Assembly (NCBI GenBank): GCA_026706635.1
Contig: JAPOYJ010000017.1
Span: 1-58,159, forward strand
Source: Gemmatimonadota bacterium
GTDB taxonomy: Bacteria; Gemmatimonadota; Gemmatimonadetes; Longimicrobiales; Gaopeijiaceae
DNA: 58,159 bases
Direction: 5' to 3'
The translations under genes and the position numbers were made by a program. This document shows positions 27,815 to 36,912 of this stretch, one piece after another. Under the pieces are notes generated by a model. The model had not been told where the DNA came from. It saw only the letters and a list, made by a program, of their open reading frames with translations, and made no database searches. Within the stretch, counting starts at the first letter, position 1; every line of letters begins with the position of its first letter.

Positions 27815-28582
27815 ATGGACAAGCGAACGAAGCGGTCCTCCGCATCGCTCCCCGGGCACATGCCCCCGCGTTCGAGCCGCTCGTCCGGTCCGATCCGCAT
27901 GATCGTGGCGGTCGCCGGAGTGGGGGCTCTCCTCCACGGGCAGCCGGCGAGTGGCCAGACGGGCATCGGAGTGGGAGCGAGTGCCGGCACCCTTGGCTTC
28001 GGAGCAGACGGGGTCCTCTCGGTTGGCGAGCGTATCACCGTGCGGGGAGGCGCCACCCTTCGGGGTGTGGAGGTCGGCCTTACTGGGAGGCTCACCGAGA
28101 GGATCGGCCTTGAAGAGGGCCTTACGGCGACGCTCATGGTGCCGGGCGGGTCGTTTCGCATCGGTGCCGATCTCGATCTGGGCCTTGCCCGAGTCGGTGC
28201 GGGACTCCTCTTCTGGTCCGAGAGCCCCAAGGTCGAGGTGACTGCCCAGCCCGACGCGTATTTCAAGGTCGGTGACGGCAGCTACACCGGCGAGCAGGTC
28301 ACCTCGATGACCGGAACCCTGGAGAGCAGCGGACGCGCCTACTTCGCGCTGCTAGGGTTCGGCTCGCCGTCGGGCCGGGGACTTGGCATCTTCGCGGACC
28401 TGGGGTTGATCCTCCGTTCCGGCGTCGAGGTGACGATGAGCGCGACTGGTAGGGACGAAGTGATCAGCAGCGAGGAGTTTGAAGACGACCTCGCTCTCGA
28501 GGGGCAGGATATCGAAGAGGGGTTGGGGGCCTTCATCGACTACTGGCCACTGGTGGTGCTGGGGTTGCGCTACGGACTGTGA
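27815..28582 (+). CDS. Outer-membrane beta-barrel-like protein of unknown function
   Basis: A 255-residue ORF. The first 28 residues (beginning MDKRTKRSS) come from the repeat flank. A signal peptide then follows (MIVAVAGVGALLHGQPASGQ). The mature part alternates short Gly-rich strands and ends in a barrel-like GLRYGL. The start is uncertain: the ATG at 27815, exactly 2 nt after the dyad doublet, or the ATG at 27899, which has no ribosome site. If 27815 is used, the mobile repeat supplies both promoter and start codon. The stop overlaps the next gene (TGATG). Confidence 0.55.
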   Translation: MDKRTKRSSASLPGHMPPRSSRSSGPIRMIVAVAGVGALLHGQPASGQTGIGVGASAGTLGFGADGVLSVGERITVRGGATLRGVEVGLTGRLTERIGLEEGLTATLMVPGGSFRIGADLDLGLARVGAGLLFWSESPKVEVTAQPDAYFKVGDGSYTGEQVTSMTGTLESSGRAYFALLGFGSPSGRGLGIFADLGLILRSGVEVTMSATGRDEVISSEEFEDDLALEGQDIEEGLGAFIDYWPLVVLGLRYGL

Positions 28583-31500
28583 TGCGCGTTGATGCGCTTC
28601 CCGCCGTCTTGGCGGTGGTCGTGGCCCTGGGCGCGTGCGAGAGCGCCCAGCCTCCTGCGGCGTGCGACCCGATCCCCCAGGTGACGATCCACACCGGGGA
28701 GACGGATGCGGTCACGGCGTGCTTCAACGACCCGAACGGCGATCTGCTGACCTATTCGGCCGTCTCGTCGAATAGCGGTGTGGCCACCGTTTCCATCTCT
28801 GGGCCGAACGTCACCGTAGCCGCAGTCTCGCCCGGGAGCGCGTCGATCGCGGTGACGGCGCGTGATCCGGGGGGGCTGGAGGGGCGGCAGAGCTTCGAGG
28901 TCGTGGTGCCGAATCGGGCACCGCAGCCGACGGGGCCCATCGCGCCCACTACGATCTCCGTCGGCGAGTCGGAAGCGGCGGACGTCTCCTCGTACTTCAC
29001 CGAGCCGGACGGGCAGGCGCTCGCCTACGAGGCCACGTCGTCGGATGCCAGCGTGGCCGGGGTTGCGATGGCGGGGAGCGTGTTGACGGTCACGGCCGTC
29101 GCCAAGGGCACGGCGACGGTGACGCTGACGGCGACCGATCCGGGGGGGCTCTCGGCGGAGCTGGCCTTCCAGGTGACCGTCCCCAACCGGGCACCGGTGG
29201 CAGTGGGCGAGGTGGAGGACATGGAGGTAGCGGTCGACAGCACCGCAAAGGTGGACCTTGCCGCCCACTTCGAGGACCCCGATGGCGACGTTCTGGCGTA
29301 TGCGGCCACCTCGTCGGATGCTGGCGTGGCCGGGGTTGCGGTGTCCGGGAGCGTGGTGACGGTGACGGCGATCGCGAAGGGCACGGCGACGGTGACGGTG
29401 ACGGCGACCGACACGGAGGGGCTCTCGGCGGAGCTGGCCTTCCAGGTGACCGTCCCCAACCGGGCACCGGTGGCAGTGGGCGAGGTGGAGGACATGGAGG
29501 TAGCGGTCGACAGCACCGCAAAGGTGGACCTTGCCGCCCACTTCGAGGACCCCGATGGCGACGTTCTGGCGTATGCGGCCACCTCGTCGGATGCTGGCGT
29601 GGCCGGGGTTGCGGTGTCCGGGAGCGTGGTGACGGTGACGGCGATCGCGAAGGGCACGGCGACGGTGACGGTGACTGCGACCGACACGGAGGGGCTCTCG
29701 GCGGAGCAGTCCTTCCAGGTGACGGTCCCCAACCGCGCGCCGGTGGCAGTGGGCAAGGTGGACGACATCGAGGTGGCGGTCGACGCCTCGGCGACGGTGG
29801 ACGTCGCCCCCCACTTCGAGGACCCGGACGGCGACGTGCTCACCTACGCGGCCGCGTCGTCGCGGCCAGCCGTCGCGAGCGTCTCGGTGTCGGGGGGCGC
29901 CGTTACGGTCAGGGCCGTCGCGAAGGGCACGGCGACGGTGACGGTGACTGCGACCGACACGGAGGGGCTCTCGGCGGAGCAGAGCTTCCAGGTGACGGTT
30001 CCCAACCGGGCACCGGTGGCGGTGGGCGAGGTTGACGACATTGAGGTGGAGGTGGACGCCTCGGCGGAGGTGGACGTTGCCGGCCACTTCGAGGACCCGG
30101 ACGGTGACGCCCTCACCTACGCGGCCATGTCGTCGCAGCCAGCCGTCGCGAGCGTCTCGGTGTCGGGCGGCGCCGTTACGGCCAGGGCCGTCGCGAAGGG
30201 CACGACGACGGTGACGGTGACTGCGACCGACACGGAGGGGCTCTCGGCGGAGCAGTCCTTCCAGGTGACGGTCCCCAACCGCGCGCCGGTGGCAGTGGGC
30301 AAGGTGGACGACATCGAGGTGGCGGTCGACGCCTCGGCGACGGTGGACGTCGCCCCCCACTTCGAGGACCCGGACGGCGACGTGCTCACCTACGCGGCCG
30401 CGTCGTCGCGGCCAGCCGTCGCGAGCGTCTCGGTGTCGGGGGGCGCCGTTACGGTCAGGGCCGTCGCGAAGGGCACGGCGACGGTGACGGTGACTGCGAC
30501 CGACACGGAGGGGCTCTCGGCGGAGCAGTCCTTCCAGGTGACGGTCCCCAACCGCGCGCCGGTGGCAGTGGGCAAGGTGGACGACATCGAGGTGGCGGTC
30601 GACGCCTCGGCGACGGTGGACGTCGCCCCCCACTTCGAGGACCCGGACGGCGACGTGCTCACCTACGCGGCCGCGTCGTCGCGGCCAGCCGTCGCGAGCG
30701 TCTCGGTGTCGGGGGGCGCCGTTACGGTCAGGGCCGTCGCGAAGGGCACGGCGACCGTGACGGTGACTGCGACCGACACGGAGGGGCTCTCGGCCGTGCG
30801 GAGCTTCCGGGTGACGGTCCCCAACCGGGCGCCGGTGGCAGTGGGCGAGTTGGAGGACATGGAGGTGGCGGTCGACAGTGCGGCGGAGGTGGACGCCTCC
30901 GCCTATTTCGAGGACCCCGACGGCGACGCGCTGACCTATGCGGCCACATCGTCGGATCTTCGTGTGGCCGGGGTTGCGGTGTCGGGGGGCTGGGTGACGG
31001 TGACCGGCGTCGCGAAGGGCACCGTGACGATTAGGGTGACGGCGACCGACACGGAGGGGCTCTCCGCTGTGCGGAGCTTCCGGGTGACGGTCCCCAACCG
31101 GGCGCCGGTGGCAGTGGGCGAGTTGGAGGACATGGAGGTGGCGGTCGACAGTGCGGCGGAGGTGGACGCCTCCGCCTATTTCGAGGACCCCGACGGCGAC
31201 GCGCTGGTCTACGCGGCCACATCGTCGGATGCTGGCGTGGCCGGGGTTGCGGTGTCGGGGCGCTGGGTGACGGTGACGGGTGCCGCCAAGGGCACCGTCA
31301 CGATCACGGTGACTGCGACCGACACGGAGGCGCTCTCGGCGGAGCTGGCCTTCCGGGTGACGGTCTCCAACCGGGCGCCGATGGCGGTGGGCGAGGTGGA
31401 GGACACGGAGGTGGCGGTAGGCGGCGCTGCCGAGGTGGACGCCTCCGACTACTTCGAGGACCCGGACGGCGACGCGCTGGCGTACTCCGCAGTGTCCTCG

Positions 31501-33927
31501 GATGCTGGCGTGGCCGCGGTTGCGGTTTCGGGGAGCGTGGTGGCGGTGACTGGCTTCGTAAAGGGCACGGCGACGGTGACGGTCACTGCGACCGACACGG
31601 AGGGGCTCTCGGCCCTGCAGAGCTTCCAGGTGACGGTCCAGAACCAGGCGCCCGTGGCGGTCGCGTCGATCGCCGACATGGGGGTGGCGGTCGACAGCAC
31701 GGCGGAGGTGGACGCCTCCGACTACTTCGAGGACCCGGACGGCGACTCGCTGGCGTATTCGGCCACATCGTCGGGTGCTGGCGTGGCCGGGGTTTCGGTG
31801 TCGGGGAGCGTGGTGACGGTGACGGCCGTCGCGAAGGGCACCGTTACGGTCTCGGTCACTGCGACTGATCCGGAGGGGCTCTCGGCGGAGCAGAGCTTCC
31901 AGGTGACGGTCCCGAACCGGGCGCCTACGGCAGTGGGCGAGTTGGGCGACCTGGAGGTCGAGGTGGACAGCACGGCCGAGGTGGGCGTTGCCGACCACTT
32001 CGAGGACCCCGACGGCGATTCGCTGACCTACACCGCCACATCGTTGCCTCCGGCCAGGGCGACGGTCTCGGTGTCGGGGGGCACCGTTACGGTCAGGGCC
32101 GTCGCCAAGGGCTCGGTGAAGGTCACGGTGACTGCGACGGATCCGGAGGGGCTTTCTGCGGAGCAGAGCTTCCAGGTGTCAGTCCCAAACCGCGCGCCCA
32201 TGGCGGTGGGGAAGATCACCGACGTGGAGGTGGAGGTGGACGCCTCGGCGGCGGTGGAGTCCGCCGACTTCTTCACAGACCCGGACGGCGACGCGCTGGC
32301 GTATTCGGCCGCATCGTCGGATACCGGCGTGGCAGAGGTCGCGGTGTCGGGGAGCGTGGTGACGGTGACGGGCGTTGAAAAAGGCACCGTCACGGTCACG
32401 GTAACTGCGACCGATCTGGAGGGGCTCTCGGCCATGCAGAGCTTTCAGGTGACTGTAGTGAATTCCGACCGGGCGACGCTGGGGGCTCTGTACGACGCTC
32501 TGGGCGGGGACGACTGGACCAACAACACGAAATGGAAGACCGACGCACCGCTAGGGGAGTGGCACGGGGTGACGACCAACTCGGACGGGCGGGTCGTCCG
32601 GCTGGGGCTGAACGACAACAATCTCGCCGGCCAGGTCCCGTCCGAGATCGGTGATCTTGTGCGTCTCGAAGCACTGCATATCTTCGGCAATTCGCTGACC
32701 GGACGGATCCCGTCCGAGATCCGCAACCTGCCGAATCTTGCCGACCTGCGACTCGGCGGCAATTCGCTGAGCGGACAGCTTCCGCCCGGGATCGGCGACC
32801 TCTCGGAGCTCAGACATCTGCGGCTGCAGGACAACTCGCTGACCGGCCAGCTCCCGCCCGAGCTGGGGGAGCTGTCGAATCTCCAGACGCTGTATCTCAA
32901 TGCGACGTCGCTGGAGGGCTCGTTGCCGAACGAGCTGGTTGGCCTGCCCCTGAACCACTTCTACTGGAACAACTCGGAGCTGTGCGCGCCCGGCAACTCC
33001 GCATTTCAGAGCTGGCTCGATTCCATCGGCAACCACGACGGCGACGACTGCCCCACATTCGATCTGAGCTTGCGTTTCACCTCGAGCGTCTCGAGCTCCG
33101 TTCGCTCCGCGGTGTCAGATGCGAGAGACAAGTGGGAGCTGGCCCTCGTGGAGACCAAGCTGGAGGACGTGGACTTCGACAGGTACGTGACCTGCTTTGG
33201 GCTGACGGCCTATGTCGGCACGGTGGACGACCACGAGTTCTGGGTGCACGTCGACAGCATAGACGGCGAGGGCGGCACGCTGGCCAGGGCAGGATACTGC
33301 TACCGTCGCGCGGCGGACAGCACGCCGTTGATCTCCGCTTCCGTCATAGACGCGGCCGACGTCGAGAGAATGGAGGAGCTGGACGCCTTGGTCCCAGTGG
33401 TCTTCCACGAGATGGCCCACGGCCTCGGCTTCATTCGGACCCACTTCGATCTTCTCGACCTACTCGACAAGGACGAGGGAGACGACCCCGATCCGCACTT
33501 CGAGGGCGAGCTCGCGATTGAGGCCTTCGACGACGCGGGAGGCGACGGCTACCAGGGAGAGAAGGTGCCGGTGCAGCGGCGCATATATTCTCATTGGCGG
33601 GAGTCGATCTTCGGCGACGAGATAATGACTTCGTCGATCGACCTGGAGAGCGAGACTCCCATCAGCGCGATAACCCTGCAGGCGATGGCCGACATGGGCT
33701 ACGAGGCCGACCTGGCCAGAGCCGACGACTACGAGCTGCCCGGCGTCGAGTACCGCAGGCGCGGCCGGACAGTTCTGGATCTGGGCAACGATGTTGTCCA
33801 CGTGCCCGTCATGGTCGTCGACGCCGACGGCCGCGTTGTCCGGGTCATCCCGCCACCGCCGGGCATCAGGAGGCAGCCGCCCCCTTGGCGCGATGTGCGC
33901 GTCGAGCCGGAAGGAAGAAGGCGATGA
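28582..33927 (+). CDS. Giant lipoprotein: 14 Ig-like repeats, LRR, leishmanolysin-like protease
   Basis: About 1781 residues. ATG 28582 overlaps the previous stop; a GTG 3 bp earlier is also possible. A lipoprotein signal (VVVALGAC) anchors it. Fourteen repeats of 91 residues follow, each with a PNRAPVAVG start, an FEDPDGD turn and a TATDTEGLSA end, like cadherin or Ig-like domains that often bind calcium. Leucine-rich repeats of plant type (SLTGQLPPELGELSNLQTL) come next. The C-terminal protease has HEMAHGLGF near residue 1608 (zinc site HExxH) and HWRESIFGDEIMT with a distal His, as in leishmanolysin-like enzymes, plus AITLQAMADMGYE. It is probably a cell-surface protease or adhesin. Confidence 0.8.
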   Translation: MRVDALPAVLAVVVALGACESAQPPAACDPIPQVTIHTGETDAVTACFNDPNGDLLTYSAVSSNSGVATVSISGPNVTVAAVSPGSASIAVTARDPGGLEGRQSFEVVVPNRAPQPTGPIAPTTISVGESEAADVSSYFTEPDGQALAYEATSSDASVAGVAMAGSVLTVTAVAKGTATVTLTATDPGGLSAELAFQVTVPNRAPVAVGEVEDMEVAVDSTAKVDLAAHFEDPDGDVLAYAATSSDAGVAGVAVSGSVVTVTAIAKGTATVTVTATDTEGLSAELAFQVTVPNRAPVAVGEVEDMEVAVDSTAKVDLAAHFEDPDGDVLAYAATSSDAGVAGVAVSGSVVTVTAIAKGTATVTVTATDTEGLSAEQSFQVTVPNRAPVAVGKVDDIEVAVDASATVDVAPHFEDPDGDVLTYAAASSRPAVASVSVSGGAVTVRAVAKGTATVTVTATDTEGLSAEQSFQVTVPNRAPVAVGEVDDIEVEVDASAEVDVAGHFEDPDGDALTYAAMSSQPAVASVSVSGGAVTARAVAKGTTTVTVTATDTEGLSAEQSFQVTVPNRAPVAVGKVDDIEVAVDASATVDVAPHFEDPDGDVLTYAAASSRPAVASVSVSGGAVTVRAVAKGTATVTVTATDTEGLSAEQSFQVTVPNRAPVAVGKVDDIEVAVDASATVDVAPHFEDPDGDVLTYAAASSRPAVASVSVSGGAVTVRAVAKGTATVTVTATDTEGLSAVRSFRVTVPNRAPVAVGELEDMEVAVDSAAEVDASAYFEDPDGDALTYAATSSDLRVAGVAVSGGWVTVTGVAKGTVTIRVTATDTEGLSAVRSFRVTVPNRAPVAVGELEDMEVAVDSAAEVDASAYFEDPDGDALVYAATSSDAGVAGVAVSGRWVTVTGAAKGTVTITVTATDTEALSAELAFRVTVSNRAPMAVGEVEDTEVAVGGAAEVDASDYFEDPDGDALAYSAVSSDAGVAAVAVSGSVVAVTGFVKGTATVTVTATDTEGLSALQSFQVTVQNQAPVAVASIADMGVAVDSTAEVDASDYFEDPDGDSLAYSATSSGAGVAGVSVSGSVVTVTAVAKGTVTVSVTATDPEGLSAEQSFQVTVPNRAPTAVGELGDLEVEVDSTAEVGVADHFEDPDGDSLTYTATSLPPARATVSVSGGTVTVRAVAKGSVKVTVTATDPEGLSAEQSFQVSVPNRAPMAVGKITDVEVEVDASAAVESADFFTDPDGDALAYSAASSDTGVAEVAVSGSVVTVTGVEKGTVTVTVTATDLEGLSAMQSFQVTVVNSDRATLGALYDALGGDDWTNNTKWKTDAPLGEWHGVTTNSDGRVVRLGLNDNNLAGQVPSEIGDLVRLEALHIFGNSLTGRIPSEIRNLPNLADLRLGGNSLSGQLPPGIGDLSELRHLRLQDNSLTGQLPPELGELSNLQTLYLNATSLEGSLPNELVGLPLNHFYWNNSELCAPGNSAFQSWLDSIGNHDGDDCPTFDLSLRFTSSVSSSVRSAVSDARDKWELALVETKLEDVDFDRYVTCFGLTAYVGTVDDHEFWVHVDSIDGEGGTLARAGYCYRRAADSTPLISASVIDAADVERMEELDALVPVVFHEMAHGLGFIRTHFDLLDLLDKDEGDDPDPHFEGELAIEAFDDAGGDGYQGEKVPVQRRIYSHWRESIFGDEIMTSSIDLESETPISAITLQAMADMGYEADLARADDYELPGVEYRRRGRTVLDLGNDVVHVPVMVVDADGRVVRVIPPPPGIRRQPPPWRDVRVEPEGRRR
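28635..32457 (+). repeat. Tandem array of 14 units of 273 bp
   Basis: Each unit encodes one 91-residue Ig-like domain, with boundaries at the PNRAP codons (for example 29181, 29454, 29727, 30000, 30273, 30546). The units at 29727, 30273 and 30546 are nearly identical in DNA, while outer units have diverged. This points to recent unequal recombination or gene conversion in the middle of the array. Confidence 0.85.
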
Positions 33928-33928
33928 G

Positions 33929-34324
33929 TCAGCAGCCGCACACGATCTCGGTCCCGGAGTGCTGCCTCGCACCCTCGGTCGCGTAGCCGTCACGCTTCCA
34001 CCAGTCGAGCCCACCCAGCAGCTCCCGGACCTCGAAGCCGAGCGTCAGCAGCTTGAGCGCGGTCTTGGTCGAGGCGTTGCACCCGATACCATCGCAGTAG
34101 CAGACGTACACCTTGGACCGGTCCAGCCTCTCCGCGGTGAAGGCGTCGATCTCCCGGTGGGGCAGATTCACCGCCCCCGGGATGTGCTCCCTGGCAAAGG
34201 CCTCGGCGGACCTGCCGTCGACCACGACCACGGGTTCGTTCCTGGACAGCATTTCGTGGACGTCCCACGAGTCCGTCTCGAAGGCGAGCTTGCGCCTGTA
34301 GTGGTTCAGCTGATCGGCGTTCAT
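33929..34324 (-). CDS. Rhodanese-like sulfurtransferase domain protein
   Basis: A 131-residue single rhodanese domain from the ATG at 34324 (MNADQLNHYRRKL). An ATG at 34360 adds 12 residues but lies inside the dyad doublet. Visible are VVVVDGRSAEAFAREHIPGA and the active loop CYCDGIGCNAS with the expected catalytic Cys. The C terminus has a Cys pair (EIVCGC), which is uncommon. It probably transfers sulfur or reads redox state; the substrate is unknown. It starts 30 bp from doublet copy 5, which is oriented toward it. Confidence 0.8.
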   Translation of the reverse strand: MNADQLNHYRRKLAFETDSWDVHEMLSRNEPVVVVDGRSAEAFAREHIPGAVNLPHREIDAFTAERLDRSKVYVCYCDGIGCNASTKTALKLLTLGFEVRELLGGLDWWKRDGYATEGARQHSGTEIVCGC

Positions 34325-34354
34325 GTTGCGAGTTGGTCTTCCCTTGGTCTTCGT

Positions 34355-34393
34355 TGTCATGTTTACTTTACATTTTGTAAGGTGTGATTTACG
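34355..34393 (-). promoter_or_regulatory. TGTAA/TTACA dyad doublet, copy 5
   Basis: TGTCATGTTTACTTTACA, spacer TTT, TGTAAGGTGTGATTTACG. It is the most diverged copy. It lies between two minus-strand genes, overlapping the last codons of the upstream one and the possible first codon of the rhodanese gene. Confidence 0.65.
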
Positions 34394-34980
34394 GTTTTCC
34401 GCGTGGACGAGGGAATTCGCAGGCCGCCTTCCACCCGGAGGCGCCCTCTTTCGTCGGGTGATACCAGGATCACCTCCCGGGGACCAGCCGCCACCCGAGC
34501 GCTCAGCGTCATGGCGAGGTCCTGGGGGGAGTCCACGGAATCCGAAGCTGCGGTCCCCGTCGCCGCGCCGCCGCGCTCGATGCCCGGCTGCGTTTCGGGG
34601 AGGAACGCCACGTCAAGGGCGTAGCTGCCGGGGGAGACCGGAAAGCTCCTGTAGATCGTGATCGTGCGGGCTCTTGGCCCGGACTTTGCGACCGGCTCGG
34701 AGTGCAGCGTGTCCCCGTTCAACTGGACCGTGAGACGGAAGGGGATCGCCACGTCGGTGCATACCTCCGACGGGCGCATGTGCGGGAGCACACCACTCAA
34801 CTCGGCTTCGGTGGGTGGCCGGCAATGGCTGTACGAAGGCGCGGGTATGCGCCAGGAGAGCCTCAGCTCCGCGGCGTCGGGGACGGAGCTTCGCCAGGTG
34901 ATCTGCGATAGGAGCGCTAGCGCCACGAGGGCGGCGATCGCGAGAGCCGCCGCCACCAGCCGCCGCGTCCGCGCCATCAT
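34363..34980 (-). CDS. Membrane-anchored protein of unknown function next to the cytochrome b fusion
   Basis: A 205-residue protein starting at 34980, where its ATG overlaps the stop of the cytochrome b fusion (ATGA), so the two are co-translated. It has one N-terminal membrane segment (LVAAALAIAALVALALL), then an exported domain with three Cys residues. I recognise no family. The last nine residues are encoded by the dyad doublet, so its 3' end may have been changed by that repeat. Its position suggests a role in the electron-transfer unit. Confidence 0.55.
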   Translation of the reverse strand: MMARTRRLVAAALAIAALVALALLSQITWRSSVPDAAELRLSWRIPAPSYSHCRPPTEAELSGVLPHMRPSEVCTDVAIPFRLTVQLNGDTLHSEPVAKSGPRARTITIYRSFPVSPGSYALDVAFLPETQPGIERGGAATGTAASDSVDSPQDLAMTLSARVAAGPREVILVSPDERGRLRVEGGLRIPSSTRKTVNHTLQNVK

Positions 34981-36524
34981 GGCCGCCCTGCCGCGGATTC
35001 CACGAGCTCGCACTCGGTGTCGACTTCGATGGCTGCCTCGGCAGCGGGGGCGTCAAGGTGCGCGAGCGCCTGCGCGAAGTCGTCCACCGCCGTCTCCAGC
35101 GCGTGCCGGTCATAGAAGGAGGCGTGCGCGACACGCACCCGCTCCCGGTCCACGCGTGCCTTCAGCTCGGCTGCCCGTTCGTTGAAGAGGCGCTCCACGA
35201 GCCATTTCGGCCCTTCGCGACCCCAGCAGTCGCGCGGCGGACAGGCCACCACTAGGACGCCCCCTGCTCCGGCCCGCACCAGGTACTCCACGACCGAGCT
35301 GTGCAGGTTCCCCGCACACGATACCGGGAACCGAGGCGCACCGCTCTCCGCCGCCGGAGCGCCAGCCGCAGATCGGCCACACGCCACGAGGACGATCTCC
35401 CCCTCCTCGAACGATTGCTGCGCGACGAACTCCCTGACCCGGGCGAGCTGGTCCCGGCCTGTGCGACCGGGTGGCCCCACGCCCATCGGCGCGCACGAAC
35501 CGGCGCAGATGCCGCAGCTGACGCACGAGCCCGGATTGACCAGGGCGACGAGTCCTTCCCGCCCGTCGGTGCGCTCGACCATCCGGATGGCGTCGTAGGG
35601 GCAGTCCAGGTAGCACTGCTCGCACCAGGTGCAGAGCCGCGGTGAGACGAAGGAGGGAAGCGGCCGCCGGGCCTCGCGGGGGCGGGTCAGGAACGGGACG
35701 GCCAGGAGCGCCACGGCAACCGCGCCGCCAGCGATCCAGACCACCGCGGGGGACGCGGAGGCAGCCGCGGGGAGCCAGAAGGAGTAGAAGATGTCCAGCG
35801 CCACCTCCCCGGGGATGCGGAGAAGATCGGCGGCGGGTCCAAGCGGGGCGGGCAGCACGATGGCGGCGGCCGTCAGCAGACCGACACTCGTCCAGAGGAG
35901 CGGCCGCGGGGGAAGGAGGACCGGCCGGGCGACGCGGGACACGTGCAGCCAGAGACAGATCACCAGCCCGATGGGAATTGCGATGTGGAGGAAGAGGTTC
36001 ATGAAGAAGAACGCCGACGGCAGCGGCCCGTCCCCTGCGAAGGTCCGGGACACCGGCTCGGAGAAGAGGGGAAGGGCATCGAGAAGGCGCGCTCCCTCGG
36101 TCGCCAGGAGCTGCCCGTGCGTGTCCCACACCATCACGTAGCCCGTCCACCCGCAGATGTACAGCAGGAAGACCAGGAAGATGCCCGAGATCCACGCCAG
36201 CGCGCGCGGCCCCCAGGAGCGGCCCTGGCAGAACATCCGGAGCGCGTGGACCACGGCCGCCACCACGGCCGCGTCCGCCGCGTACCTGTGCAGCGACCGG
36301 ATCCAGCGTCCTCCCCAGCCCTGGCCGTCGATCCGCACCATCGACTCGTAGGGCGCGCCGATCCGGTAGAGGAAGATCAGGTAGAGCCCCGTGACGAGAC
36401 AGATCGCGAGGCAGACGATGACGAGCGAGCCCGACTGGTAGAGCGGGTTCCAGCGCCAGCCGTAGAGCCGGTCGGCCCAGCCGTCGAGCCGGGCCAGGGC
36501 CCGCCCTAGGAATCGCTTGAGCAT
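34977..36524 (-). CDS. Cytochrome b / two [4Fe-4S] / MvhD-like fusion protein
   Basis: About 515 residues from the ATG at 36524. The N-terminal half is a cytochrome b N-terminal domain with several membrane helices and two bis-His pairs: HRYAADAAVVAAVVH and HIAIPIGLVICLWLH, both His-x13-His, for two haems. Two ferredoxin motifs follow (CTWCEQCYLDCP and CVSCGICAGSC). The C-terminal domain resembles the MvhD/FlpD iron-sulfur subunit of hydrogenases (FPVSCAGNLHSS, VVACPPRDCWGREG). It could pass electrons between a soluble donor and quinone. It is divergent from the terminal oxidase operon. Confidence 0.75.
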   Translation of the reverse strand: MLKRFLGRALARLDGWADRLYGWRWNPLYQSGSLVIVCLAICLVTGLYLIFLYRIGAPYESMVRIDGQGWGGRWIRSLHRYAADAAVVAAVVHALRMFCQGRSWGPRALAWISGIFLVFLLYICGWTGYVMVWDTHGQLLATEGARLLDALPLFSEPVSRTFAGDGPLPSAFFFMNLFLHIAIPIGLVICLWLHVSRVARPVLLPPRPLLWTSVGLLTAAAIVLPAPLGPAADLLRIPGEVALDIFYSFWLPAAASASPAVVWIAGGAVAVALLAVPFLTRPREARRPLPSFVSPRLCTWCEQCYLDCPYDAIRMVERTDGREGLVALVNPGSCVSCGICAGSCAPMGVGPPGRTGRDQLARVREFVAQQSFEEGEIVLVACGRSAAGAPAAESGAPRFPVSCAGNLHSSVVEYLVRAGAGGVLVVACPPRDCWGREGPKWLVERLFNERAAELKARVDRERVRVAHASFYDRHALETAVDDFAQALAHLDAPAAEAAIEVDTECELVESAAGRP

Positions 36525-36684
36525 GGGCGATTTCGCCGTGGGTCGGTGGGTGGTTGGCAGCCTCGCGGCACCTCCTTTTCTCCGTGCCTTGCGGCACCGA
36601 TCCCAGTATACCATCATGGTGTCGCCCGCCATAGGAACGACCATCTGGATCGCTCACCCTACCCGCCGCCGAGGTCCCACATTT

Positions 36685-36876
36685 ATGTCCGACACCGCCT
36701 CCCCCCCCTCTCAACCGCCTCCGGTCTCCGGGGAAGACACGCCCCTCCCGCTCATGCAGCGGTTGTACGACAGCCCGTTTCTGCTGCTCTCAGCGTGCAT
36801 CGTGGTGATGTTCGTGTTCTTCACCGCCTGGGGAATGATCGAGATCATGTCCCTCGAGACGGCACCTCTGCCGTAG
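36685..36876 (+). CDS. Small single-helix subunit preceding ba3-type oxidase
   Basis: A 63-residue protein with a Pro-rich cytoplasmic N terminus and one membrane helix (PFLLLSACIVVMFVFFTAWG). It opens the oxidase operon. Single-helix proteins in this place are known in ba3-type oxidases (subunit IIa or CbaD-like), so this role is likely. The start ATG lacks a clear ribosome site. Its stop codon falls within a sequence that matches the miniature element's terminal repeat. Confidence 0.6.
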   Translation: MSDTASPPSQPPPVSGEDTPLPLMQRLYDSPFLLLSACIVVMFVFFTAWGMIEIMSLETAPLP

Positions 36877-36893
36877 CAGCCCGTCGGCAAACC
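36873..36893 (+). repeat. Solitary terminal repeat of the miniature element
   Basis: GTAGCAGCCCGT followed by CGGCAAACC matches the start of elements B and E (12 identical bases, then a loose match). It carries the TAG stop of the small oxidase subunit. No dyad doublet or second end is nearby, so it is a relic or a chance match. Confidence 0.4.
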
Positions 36894-36912
36894 ATAGGAA
36901 GGGAGCGTACCG

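Noticed and set aside
28570..31998. A 1142-codon repetitive frame on the minus strand
   Set aside because: It is the antisense shadow of the 273-bp Ig-like repeat array; the plus-strand protein has a signal, domains and a catalytic motif.
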